NCBI GenBank assembly: GCA_963724625.1
Contig: CAVRVO010000020.1
Span: 1 to 8,685 of the forward strand
Direction of reading: 5' to 3'
DNA: 8,685 nucleotides
DNA from: DATBVX01 sp963724625
GTDB lineage: Bacteria; Pseudomonadota; Gammaproteobacteria; Steroidobacterales; Steroidobacteraceae
Shown here: positions 1 through 5,711 of the stretch, one piece after another
Layout of the letters: every line of letters starts with the position of its first letter
How positions within the stretch are numbered: the first letter of the stretch is position 1
Notes under the pieces: model-generated
Database searches by the model: none
What the model saw: only the letters and a program-made list of their open reading frames with translations
What the model was told of the DNA's origin: nothing
Made by a program: the position numbers and the translations under genes

Positions 1-64
1 GGGCGGGTTCATCCGAAGTGTCCGTGTGGATGGGTCAGCGCGCCGTGTTTCGTTCGTTCAGTCC
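1..64. other. Left-edge intergenic stretch with no recognisable gene
   Basis: These 64 bases lie downstream of the HupE-like gene, which ends at 65 on the minus strand. I see no open reading frame with family similarity, no strong inverted repeat and no T-run on the minus strand that would make a terminator. A short cgttcgttc tandem repeat at about 50-58 looks trivial. Confidence 0.5.
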
Positions 65-1057
65 CTAGAAGGCTGCTATCCGCTCAATCACCCAGTAGCT
101 CGCGGTGCCACCGATGCAGTAGGCCAGCAGGATCGCCAGGCGCGCGTCGAGACGGTTCGCCGCGATTCGCCGCAGGAGCGCACCGCACGTTAGCACGGCA
201 CCGATGAACAACAACTGCCCGATCTCGACGCCGACGTTAAAGAAGAGCAACGCCAGCGGGATCGAATTCTCCGGCAAGCCGACCTGCGCCAACGCGCCGG
301 CGAATCCGAGTCCATGCAGCAGTCCGAAAGTGAAGGCAACCAGCCAGGGCTTGCGCGCGGCCAGCCCCTCCGTACCGCGTTGCTGGTGAATGATTTCGCT
401 GGCGACGAAAACGATCGACAACGCAATCATGGCTTCGACGGGCGGGCCCGGCACGTGGATGACGCCGAGCGTGGCCAGGGCCAGCGTGATCGAATGCGCC
501 AGCGTGAAAGCCGTCACCGTCCACAACAGTCTTCGTGTGCCCCGCACGATGAGGATGAGAGACAGCACGAACAGCAGATGATCGAAGCCGGTGAGGATAT
601 GTTCGATGCCGAGCACGGTGTACGTTCGCACGACTTCGAATGCACCCGGAGCCGCTTTGCCGACAAACGTCGGGTTTGCCGGCAGGATGCGCTCGAGCTG
701 CACGGTGCCGTCACTCCTCACGAGGCGAACCAGCAGATCAATGCCGGTCGTGGACAGGCCGGTAAACGCGATCGGCTTGCCATCGAGTCCGCCCGGCACT
801 TCGATGCTCCAGCGTTGCACCGCCGTACCGGTCGCGAAACTGGTGTGCGCCGGCGACAGCGCGACCGTAGTTGCCGGAAATTCGGGCCGCACCTTGAGTG
901 TCGTGGTCTCGTCGAGCGCCGGAACCTTCCAGAGCACGTCGTAGCGATCCGGCGCAGTTTGCGTCAGCTGCAGATAGGCGGGGCGGAATATATCCGCGAA
1001 TGCTCCCGGTGCTGTTAGCAGTAACAAGAACAGCACGAGATGCTCGCGAAGCCTCAT
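65..1057 (-). CDS. HupE/UreJ-family membrane protein with signal peptide and periplasmic N-terminal domain
   Basis: 330 residues. A signal peptide (about 1-21, hydrophobic run after MRLREH, likely cut near AFA-D) is followed by a beta-rich extracytoplasmic region (about 22-140) and then about six to seven hydrophobic helices to the end. Diagnostic motifs are GIEHILTGFDHLLF (150-163, with H153, D159 and H160), a His in AHS (H188), GLLHGLGFAGA (245-255, H248) and FNVGVEIGQ (273-281). These His/Asp-rich intramembrane motifs define the HupE/UreJ family, whose classical members are nickel or cobalt permeases. The long variant with an N-terminal periplasmic domain (HupE/UreJ-2 type) has no proven substrate, so metal transport here is inference. 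The start ATG lies inside ATGA, overlapping the stop of the upstream PPIase gene, so translation is probably coupled. No urease or hydrogenase gene is nearby, which argues against a dedicated role in maturing those enzymes. Confidence 0.9.
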   Translation of the reverse strand: MRLREHLVLFLLLLTAPGAFADIFRPAYLQLTQTAPDRYDVLWKVPALDETTTLKVRPEFPATTVALSPAHTSFATGTAVQRWSIEVPGGLDGKPIAFTGLSTTGIDLLVRLVRSDGTVQLERILPANPTFVGKAAPGAFEVVRTYTVLGIEHILTGFDHLLFVLSLILIVRGTRRLLWTVTAFTLAHSITLALATLGVIHVPGPPVEAMIALSIVFVASEIIHQQRGTEGLAARKPWLVAFTFGLLHGLGFAGALAQVGLPENSIPLALLFFNVGVEIGQLLFIGAVLTCGALLRRIAANRLDARLAILLAYCIGGTASYWVIERIAAF

Positions 1058-1920
1058 TGCATACCCGGCAGCTTGGCTTCGATCACGACATCATAGTTGG
1101 CGCGCAACTTCTGGTAGCTCGCATCGAACGCACGCTGGCGACGCTCGTACTCCCATTCGCGTTGCACTTCCTGTCTCACGGCGTCGAGCGATGGCGCCTG
1201 GCTGGGCGTCCGGGCGCTGACGCGTACCAAGTGCACGCCATACCCGGACCGCACTGGCCCCGTCCACTGTCCCAGCGGCAATGTTTCCAGTGCCGTGGCG
1301 AAGTCCACACCAAAATCGCGCGTGACCAGGTCGATGCCTTCACGGTCGACAGTGCGTGGCAACATCGACGGCTCGCCCAATTCAGCAACAGCGCGTCCTG
1401 CGGTCAGCGCTGCCTTGGTTGCGTTCAGGCGCGCCTCAGCTCCACCTTTCGACGGGTCGAAATACAGTTGCTCGAAGCTGATGATCGCCGGTCGCACGAA
1501 TTTGTCCGCATGCGCTTGCAGATAAGCCGTGAGATCGGCGTCGGTTGGTGTGCTGCGCTCGCCGGCTTCCTCGGCCATGACCTCGAGTTTCTGGCGAACT
1601 CGCCGCTTGATGACCGGGTCGTCGCGGTCGAGCCCGAGGGACTTGCCCTCGCGATAGAGGATTTCGTCACTGATGTAGCTGTCCACGATGCCGGACAGCT
1701 CCTGTGCGGTCGGCGGCCGATTCCATGTCGCCTGAAAGCGTCGGCTGAGCTCATCGACTTGCGCCTGACTGACGACGATACGCCGCTCGTCGCCGCTGCC
1801 TGGCGCGACGTGCCCATAATAAAGGAATAGCGCAAGCCCGATGAGCAGGAAATGCAGCAGCGGTTCGCGCGCTATTCGCCCGAACCTCACGGATCGCCTT
1901 CCCGGCGACCAGTGCGCCAC
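1054..1920 (-). CDS. Membrane-anchored parvulin-type peptidylprolyl isomerase
   Basis: 288 residues. A short basic N-terminus precedes one transmembrane helix (about 21-37, LLHFLLIGLALFLYY). A SurA/PpiD-like chaperone segment follows (about 47-140), then a parvulin-like rotamase domain (about 145-240). The rotamase core shows ISFEQLYF (147-154), LGEPSMLP (181-188), FGVDFATAL (203-211), LGQWTGPVRSGYGVHLVRV (216-234) and a helical tail. It should catalyse or assist prolyl isomerisation during folding of exported proteins, anchored in the inner membrane and facing the periplasm. Its stop overlaps the HupE-like start (ATGA), so the two are co-translated; the client may be the HupE-like protein or its metal-linked partners, which is inference. 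Start choice: ATG at 1920 has only a weak ribosome site. A GTG at 1890 preceded by GGGAAGG about six bases upstream, giving a 278-residue protein starting VRFGRIAREP, fits the family's usual short N-terminus and may be the true start. Confidence 0.88.
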   Translation of the reverse strand: MAHWSPGRRSVRFGRIAREPLLHFLLIGLALFLYYGHVAPGSGDERRIVVSQAQVDELSRRFQATWNRPPTAQELSGIVDSYISDEILYREGKSLGLDRDDPVIKRRVRQKLEVMAEEAGERSTPTDADLTAYLQAHADKFVRPAIISFEQLYFDPSKGGAEARLNATKAALTAGRAVAELGEPSMLPRTVDREGIDLVTRDFGVDFATALETLPLGQWTGPVRSGYGVHLVRVSARTPSQAPSLDAVRQEVQREWEYERRQRAFDASYQKLRANYDVVIEAKLPGMQ

Positions 1921-1935
1921 ATCGGCCGCTTACCC

Positions 1936-1970
1936 AGGTGCGTATCAGATCGACGTATCTGCACGCACCT
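1936..1970. repeat. Nested inverted repeat just upstream of the PPIase gene
   Basis: The outer arms AGGTGCGT (1936-1943) and ACGCACCT (1963-1970) are perfect complements, with imperfect extension outward (TTACCC against GGTTA). Inside them CAGAT (1946-1950) and ATCTG (1957-1961) pair around a six-base palindromic centre, CGACGT. The whole can fold as a stem, small internal bulge and second stem. It lies 15 bases before the ATG at 1920, or 45 before the alternative GTG at 1890. It could be an operator for a dimeric regulator, an mRNA leader structure, or part of the end of the tautomerase transcript. No T-run follows, so a simple intrinsic terminator is unlikely. Confidence 0.55.
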
Positions 1971-1995
1971 AGGTTACACGGACCTTGAGCCAGCG

Positions 1996-2024
1996 ACGAC
2001 CGCATCGGGGGCGAATGCGGTCGT
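1996..2024 (-). terminator. Perfect 10-bp hairpin after the tautomerase gene, without a U-tract
   Basis: The arms ACGACCGCAT (1996-2005) and ATGCGGTCGT (2015-2024) are perfect reverse complements around a nine-base loop. The hairpin begins 11 bases beyond the tautomerase stop in the minus direction, where a terminator or 3'-protective stem would sit. No T-run follows on either strand, so it is either a non-canonical terminator, an RNA-stabilising stem or a protein-binding palindrome. It separates the tautomerase gene from the PPIase-HupE pair. Confidence 0.5.
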
Positions 2025-2035
2025 GCGATTGGTCT

Positions 2036-2260
2036 CTACGCGGCTTTGCCTGCAGCGAGGGCCTGAACATCCGCAGCTTGCAATGCCTTCCCACCGATGG
2101 CCCAGTCGCCGCTTTCGAATTCATTGATTCGCACCCAGGTCACAGGGCGCATGTTCTCGCCTTCCACCGTAATCATCGCCTCGGTGACTTTCGCGATGAG
2201 TTCCCTCTTCTGCTTCGGCGTGAACACATCCTTGATCACATCAATCGTAACGAGCGGCAT
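2036..2260 (-). CDS. 4-oxalocrotonate tautomerase-family small enzyme
   Basis: 74 residues, starting MPLVTIDV. Once the initiator Met is removed, the N-terminal proline is the catalytic general base of the tautomerase superfamily. The beta-alpha-beta pattern fits: strand VTIDV (4-8), helix from TPKQKRELIAKVTEAM (14-29), strand VTWVRINEF (40-48) and the family-typical IGGK turn (55-58). Such proteins form hexamers or dimers and catalyse keto-enol tautomerisation of small unsaturated acids; the substrate here is unknown. By alignment from memory, the Arg11 position of classical 4-OT is not Arg (VIKDV), while an Arg is kept in WVRI and a Trp (W53) sits near the usual Phe50, so the substrate probably differs from oxalocrotonate. 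The start at 2260 is chosen over an upstream in-frame ATG at 2296 because it exposes Pro1 and has a strong ribosome site. The gene is divergent from the regulator at 2412. Confidence 0.88.
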   Translation of the reverse strand: MPLVTIDVIKDVFTPKQKRELIAKVTEAMITVEGENMRPVTWVRINEFESGDWAIGGKALQAADVQALAAGKAA

Positions 2261-2266
2261 CGTGTG

Positions 2267-2272
2267 TCTCCT
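2267..2272 (-). promoter_or_regulatory. Ribosome binding site of the tautomerase gene
   Basis: AGGAGA on the minus strand, six bases before the ATG at 2260. It fixes the start that places proline directly after Met and excludes the 12-residue upstream extension. Confidence 0.8.
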
Positions 2273-2373
2273 ACTTTGGTCGCGGCCACGGGACATTCCG
2301 GGCCGGGTGATAGAAGGCTCGCACGCCGGCGCCGCCCAAGCTTGCAGATTGTCTGGAGATATCGTGTAGATGC

Positions 2374-2403
2374 TTGGGGGAGCGCCCCGGCCTGATCTAT
2401 TCT
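2374..2403 (+). promoter_or_regulatory. Candidate sigma-70 promoter of the regulator gene
   Basis: TTGGGG (2374-2379) and TATTCT (2398-2403) are separated by 18 bases and each partly matches the -35 and -10 consensus. Transcription would begin near 2410-2411, at or directly before the ATG at 2412, giving a leaderless or nearly leaderless message. This agrees with the absence of any purine-rich ribosome site before that ATG. A GGGG-AGCG-CCCC palindrome (2377-2388) lies inside the spacer and could bind a repressor or be coincidental. Confidence 0.35.
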
Positions 2404-2411
2404 TGCCGCCG

Positions 2412-3995
2412 ATGATCTACACCTTCGATCGTTTCGAACTGGATCTCGCCACGGTCGAACTGCGTGCGGGTGGCAAGGCGGTGGGTGTGGAGCCGCAGGT
2501 CTTTGCCCTGCTCGCGCTGCTAGTCGAGAACAGCGACCGCGTCGTTTCAAAGGACGAGATTATCGAAAAGGTCTGGGACGGTCGCGTGGTTTCGGACGGG
2601 GTCGTGGCAAGCCGGGTCAAGTCGGCGCGGCAGGCGCTGGGCGATGACGGCAAGGCGCAGCGATTCATCAAGACGAGCCACGGCCATGGGTATCGCTTCG
2701 TCGCGCAGACGCGAGCTTCACGGAGCGCGGCCGCCGTGTCTGCAGTGGAAACCGCGGATGACAACGGCGAACACAGCCTCGGGGTCATGGTTCGGAACCT
2801 CGAGCAAATATCCCGGCCCTCGCTCGCGGTGCTGTCGTTTCGCCTGCTGGCGGGCGATGAACGCTACGCGGCTCTCGCCAGCGCACTGCCCGACGAACTG
2901 ATCGCGGACCTGGCGCGCCTGCGCTGGTTGTTCGTCACGGCCCGCGGTTCGTCGTTTCGCCTGCGTGCCGCAGAGACCGGATTCAGCGATATCGGGCAGT
3001 TGCTGCGCGTTCGCTACTGTCTTTGGGGAACGATCGAAGTCTCGGACCAGAAACTCCTCGTCATCGTCGAGCTCGTCGATACCAGGAACGGCGGCATCGT
3101 CTGGGCCGATCGCTTCTCCGGCCGCGTCGACGATGTGCACTCAGTGCGCGAGCAGATCCGTTCCCAGGTTCTCGGGGCGCTCGAGATCCGGATTCCGATG
3201 CACGAGGCCAGCCTCGCACGCCTGGCACCAGTCGAGAATCTCGATGCGTGGTCCGCCTACCACCTCGCCCTGCAGCACTTGTATCGCTTCAATCACGTCG
3301 ACAACGCCGCAGCTGCCAGCCTGTTCGAGCGGGCGGTCCGGCTGGAGCCCACTTTCGCCCGCGCGCACGCCGGCTTGTCCTTCGTCCACTTCCAGACGGC
3401 GTTCATGCACTACACGAACGACCTTGCCGGCGCGATCAGCCGAGCGCGCCGTTTCGCCGAGCGCGGGCTCGAACTCGATCCGCTGGATCCTTTCGTAAAC
3501 TTCACGATGGGACGCACCTACTGGCTCGAAGGCGATCTCGACAGCAGTCTGGGATGGCTGGAACGCGCGACGGATATCAGTCCACACTATGCGCAGGGCA
3601 TCTACGCACGCGCATGGACGGAGTCACTCGCCGGACGCGCGGTTGATGGTCGCAAGCACGTTGACCTGGCGATGCGTCTGAGCCCGCTCGATCCGCTTCA
3701 TTACGCGATGCTCGCCACTCGAGCGTTCACGCACATGCTTCTCGGCGAGGACGCGGAGGCGGCGCACTGGGCGGAGCGCGGCGCGCGCTCGCCCGGCGCG
3801 CATGTCCTGATCGCGATGATTGCGTCCGCGGCGCACGCACTGAAGGGCGACACGGCGCGTGCGGAATTCTGGGCGGCGAACGCGCGCGAGCGCAACGCCG
3901 CGCTCACCCGGGAGGACTTCAGCCGGGCCTTTCCGATGAAGTCGGACGCCACGCGCGAGAGAATACTACGGGCTCTCGCGCAGTTCGGGTTTTGA
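2412..3995 (+). CDS. Winged-helix/TolB-like/TPR transcriptional regulator
   Basis: 527 residues. Residues 1-100 are an OmpR/CadC-type winged helix (Trans_Reg_C): YTFDRFELDL, LRAGGKAVGVEPQVFALL, VVSKDEIIEKVW, a recognition helix around VVASRVKSARQALGDDG, and a wing ending FIKTSHGHGYRFVA. A linker (101-135) leads to a TolB-like domain (about 136-262): SLAVLSFRLLAGDE, ALPDELIADLARLRWLFVTAR, IGQLLRVRYCLWGTI and NGGIVWADRF. A helical TPR-like region follows (about 275-500), with units such as AAASLFERAVRLEPTFARAHAGL (300-322). No transmembrane helix separates the domains, so unlike CadC or ToxR this is a soluble one-component regulator; the TolB/TPR part probably senses a ligand or protein partner. 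The start at 2412 is chosen because MIYTFDRFELDL is the usual beginning of this domain; an in-frame ATG at 2370 would add 14 unrelated residues. It is divergent from the tautomerase gene, its likeliest nearby target (inference). It converges on the YCII-like gene with a 29-base gap. Confidence 0.9.
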   Translation: MIYTFDRFELDLATVELRAGGKAVGVEPQVFALLALLVENSDRVVSKDEIIEKVWDGRVVSDGVVASRVKSARQALGDDGKAQRFIKTSHGHGYRFVAQTRASRSAAAVSAVETADDNGEHSLGVMVRNLEQISRPSLAVLSFRLLAGDERYAALASALPDELIADLARLRWLFVTARGSSFRLRAAETGFSDIGQLLRVRYCLWGTIEVSDQKLLVIVELVDTRNGGIVWADRFSGRVDDVHSVREQIRSQVLGALEIRIPMHEASLARLAPVENLDAWSAYHLALQHLYRFNHVDNAAAASLFERAVRLEPTFARAHAGLSFVHFQTAFMHYTNDLAGAISRARRFAERGLELDPLDPFVNFTMGRTYWLEGDLDSSLGWLERATDISPHYAQGIYARAWTESLAGRAVDGRKHVDLAMRLSPLDPLHYAMLATRAFTHMLLGEDAEAAHWAERGARSPGAHVLIAMIASAAHALKGDTARAEFWAANARERNAALTREDFSRAFPMKSDATRERILRALAQFGF

Positions 3996-4024
3996 GCGCG
4001 TCGTCGGGCCCGTAGCCGATGCCG

Positions 4025-4384
4025 TCAGCGTTGCGGCTGTCCTGGAATAGGCAGACACTCCATGATCTCGACCGAGTCGCCGGGAAAAATCGTAAAGTGC
4101 GGGTGATTCTCGAACATCTTTGCAGCACTTTCATGCGATTCGGCTTGAACAACGACGTACCCCGTCAGGTTGTTCTTGGTGTCTGAAACTCCCTGCTTCG
4201 CCATACGCTTTGTTTTCCCGAGAGGACCACCCGGTTCGACGATCGCCGCTTTATGGGTCGTCATCCAGTCGCCCCACGCTTTGATTCCCGAAGCTTCCAG
4301 CTTCTTGCGCTGCGCTTCGTCCATCGTGGTCCATTCCGATCGTGCGGATGCCGTGCCAAGGTAGACGGCCAGAAAGTTTTTCAT
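4025..4384 (-). CDS. YCII-related (YciI/DGPF-like) small protein
   Basis: 119 residues, a ferredoxin-like alpha-beta protein of the YCII-related group. The pattern fits: strand MKNFLAVYLG (1-10), helix around EAQRKKLEASGIKAWGDWMTTH (23-44), then GGPLGKTKR (52-60), strand LTGYVVVQAESHESAAKMFENHP (73-95) and the conserved end FTIFPGDSVEIMECLPIP (97-114). Biochemistry is unknown for most members; distant relatives are muconolactone-isomerase-like enzymes or act with ECF sigma factors. His and Asp in HPHFTIFPGD are candidate functional residues. A GGAG site (4391-4394) lies six bases before the ATG. It sits 143 bases downstream of the VOC gene on the same strand, enough room for its own promoter, although I could not identify one convincingly. 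The stop is 29 bases from the convergent regulator's stop. Confidence 0.8.
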   Translation of the reverse strand: MKNFLAVYLGTASARSEWTTMDEAQRKKLEASGIKAWGDWMTTHKAAIVEPGGPLGKTKRMAKQGVSDTKNNLTGYVVVQAESHESAAKMFENHPHFTIFPGDSVEIMECLPIPGQPQR

Positions 4385-4527
4385 TGCTCGCTCCAGTCTG
4401 GGTGCTGTTACACAAGCTTAGGACGATGGAGGGGTCGCAAGTTCGACAGTGGAAGGGACAATTTTTTGCGGTTGCCGCAGTTTCGACGGCAAGGGGCGGG
4501 AGGGACCCGCAGCGCTGTCAGGACGGC

Positions 4528-4917
4528 CTACGCCGGTGCGCGGCAAACCGCCTCGATGTTGTGGCCGTCCGGATCCAGCACGAAGGCGCCATAGTAGTTC
4601 GGATGATAGTGAGCGCGCACGCCCGGCGCTCCGTTGTCTTTCCCGCCGGCGGAGAGTGCCGCGCGGTAGAAGGCATCGACACTGGAGCGATTCTTTGCCG
4701 TGATCGCGACATGCAGCGGCTTCTCCAGTTTGCCTTCGCCCGCAATCCAGAAATCAGCCTTCTGATCGATCCCGAATCCCGCCGCCGCAAAGCCGTTTTC
4801 GGTCTTTTCTGCGGGTACTTCGATGATCAGTACGTAGCCGAGCGGGGACAGCGCCTTGCTGTAGAAATCCTTCGCGCGATCGTAGTTCGAGACCGCGAAA
4901 CCGATGTGGTCGATCAT
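4528..4917 (-). CDS. VOC-family (glyoxalase/bleomycin-resistance/dioxygenase fold) protein
   Basis: 129 residues, a single VOC module with two beta-alpha-beta-beta-beta halves. It opens MIDHIGFAVSNYDRAKDFY (1-19), has HVAITAKNRSSVDAFYRAAL in the second half (69-88), and ends HPNYYGAFVLDPDGHNIEAV (105-124). H4, H69 and E122 sit where VOC enzymes usually bind a divalent metal, so a metal-dependent lyase, isomerase or dioxygenase is possible; the substrate cannot be told. The start at 4917 is chosen because it coincides with the family N-terminus and has a near-perfect AAGGAGG six bases upstream; a 39-residue upstream extension is arginine-rich and unlike the family. It begins 32 bases after the end of the cysteine-containing membrane protein gene, so the two may share a transcript. 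The YCII-like gene follows. Confidence 0.9.
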   Translation of the reverse strand: MIDHIGFAVSNYDRAKDFYSKALSPLGYVLIIEVPAEKTENGFAAAGFGIDQKADFWIAGEGKLEKPLHVAITAKNRSSVDAFYRAALSAGGKDNGAPGVRAHYHPNYYGAFVLDPDGHNIEAVCRAPA

Positions 4918-4923
4918 GACAAA

Positions 4924-4930
4924 CCTCCTT
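4924..4930 (-). promoter_or_regulatory. Strong ribosome binding site of the VOC gene
   Basis: AAGGAGG on the minus strand, six bases before the ATG at 4917. It is the best match to the anti-Shine-Dalgarno sequence that I noticed in the window. It rules out the longer upstream start, implies efficient translation, and lies in the 32-base gap after the preceding gene. Confidence 0.85.
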
Positions 4931-4949
4931 CTCCGTGTTCTTGGCGCCG

Positions 4950-5588
4950 CTACTCCTGGTACAACTTTTCCCCGTGCGCTTCGCAAGAATCGACCTCTTC
5001 GGGCTTCGCGCCCATGAGGTTGCTGGTCCAGCACTCATCGAAAACAGAGCAGTAGCACGCTTTGAACTTCAAACGGTGCCGGGTCTGGTCGAGGCCATCC
5101 CACTCGGCGCTCGCGTCTTCAGGTTTCGGCCAGTAGAAAAACTCAATCGCCTTGTTCGCCGGAATCGTACGTGGCGCGATTGGACTCGTAATGATGAGGG
5201 TACTGGTGGTCGGCGAATCCGCCTGGTTGCAGCACGCCTTGATGAGATCACGCGAATTGCTGTAGTTCTGCCCGTCCAGCGCCAGCTGCAGGGTTTCGAG
5301 GCGAGCAGGGCCGACACCTGAGTTCTTGATCGTGAAGGTGAGCGCGTGCTGTTGCCGGTCCTCCAGCATGTTGCCGGATTCGAATTCCAGGAACGGCCAC
5401 GAGTTGGCCTTGACCAGCCGGTCCATCGCACGACCGTGCATGACCGCTATCGCCAGCGAGACGATGGAAATCGAGATCGCCGCGAGTGCGGTCCAGCGCT
5501 CCGCAAGCGAGCGAATTACGCGCGGACCCTTGGTCGGTCGTGCGTGCAACTCTTCGTCTAGCCCGGTGGGTTCCGGCGGAGTGTCCAT
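4950..5588 (-). CDS. Membrane-anchored protein of unknown function with six cysteines
   Basis: 212 residues; I cannot name a family. A charged, proline-containing cytoplasmic start (1-32) is followed by one transmembrane helix (about 33-50, TALAAISISIVSLAIAVM) and a soluble beta-rich domain to the end, with topology probably N-in, C-out. Features include WPFLEFESGN (64-73), a strand with FTIKNSGVGPARLETL (85-100; the N-x-G-x-GPA turn recurs in many one-TM hypothetical proteins), a vicinal CC (119-120), a second cluster ACYCSVFDECW (177-187) and C202. All six cysteines are in the presumed exported domain, so disulfides or metal binding are plausible. The only ATG giving this frame is at 5588, and its ribosome site is weak. 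It lies between the lectin-like gene (123-base gap containing a strong hairpin) and the VOC gene (32 bases). The reading frame is intact with codon use like its neighbours. Confidence 0.75.
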   Translation of the reverse strand: MDTPPEPTGLDEELHARPTKGPRVIRSLAERWTALAAISISIVSLAIAVMHGRAMDRLVKANSWPFLEFESGNMLEDRQQHALTFTIKNSGVGPARLETLQLALDGQNYSNSRDLIKACCNQADSPTTSTLIITSPIAPRTIPANKAIEFFYWPKPEDASAEWDGLDQTRHRLKFKACYCSVFDECWTSNLMGAKPEEVDSCEAHGEKLYQE

Positions 5589-5645
5589 GATGATCGCCGC
5601 GCCATTTTGGCACAGGTGCGACTTCTACCGCTGGCGCGGGAGGAG

Positions 5646-5686
5646 CGCAGTCGCCGGGCAGATCTACTTAGTGCCCGGCGACTGCG
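5646..5686 (-). terminator. 15-bp perfect hairpin after the lectin-like gene
   Basis: The arms 5646-5660 (CGCAGTCGCCGGGCA) and 5672-5686 are perfect reverse complements with an 11-base loop. The hairpin starts 25 bases after the lectin-like gene's stop in the minus direction, the usual place for a terminator. The stem is long and GC-rich, but no T-run follows on the minus strand (CTCCTCCCGCGCC), nor on the plus strand. It may work as a U-less terminator, a 3'-end stabiliser, or a mobile palindromic repeat. Confidence 0.6.
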
Positions 5687-5711
5687 GTGTGGCTTTGAGG
5701 TTGCTCGGGTT

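Noticed and set aside
314..1018. Plus-strand open frame of 234 residues opposite the HupE-like gene
   Set aside because: The product is rich in Arg, Gln and His with no domain pattern. It lies antisense to a clearly recognisable membrane protein, as expected for a GC-rich shadow frame.
898..1830. Plus-strand open frame of 310 residues opposite the PPIase gene
   Set aside because: It is long but has no recognisable motif, lacks a ribosome site and overlaps two convincing minus-strand genes; an antisense frame artefact.
2261..2296. Longer tautomerase start adding 12 residues
   Set aside because: It would bury the catalytic proline; the AGGAGA site and family N-terminus support 2260.
3023..3646. 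Alternative plus-strand frame of 207 residues inside the regulator
   Set aside because: Arginine- and proline-rich frame-shifted reading of the regulator gene, whose own frame is intact from the winged helix through the TPR region.
3966..4015. CTACGGGC / GCCCGTAG inverted repeat across the convergent gene ends
   Set aside because: Only 8 bp with a 34-base spacer, one arm lying in the regulator's coding sequence, and no T-run; not supportable as a bidirectional terminator.
4454..4484. T-run followed by TGCGG-TTG-CCGCA hairpin, considered as a terminator of the VOC gene
   Set aside because: The T-run precedes the stem on the plus strand and reads as an A-run after the stem on the minus strand, so the order is wrong for an intrinsic terminator of the minus-strand gene.
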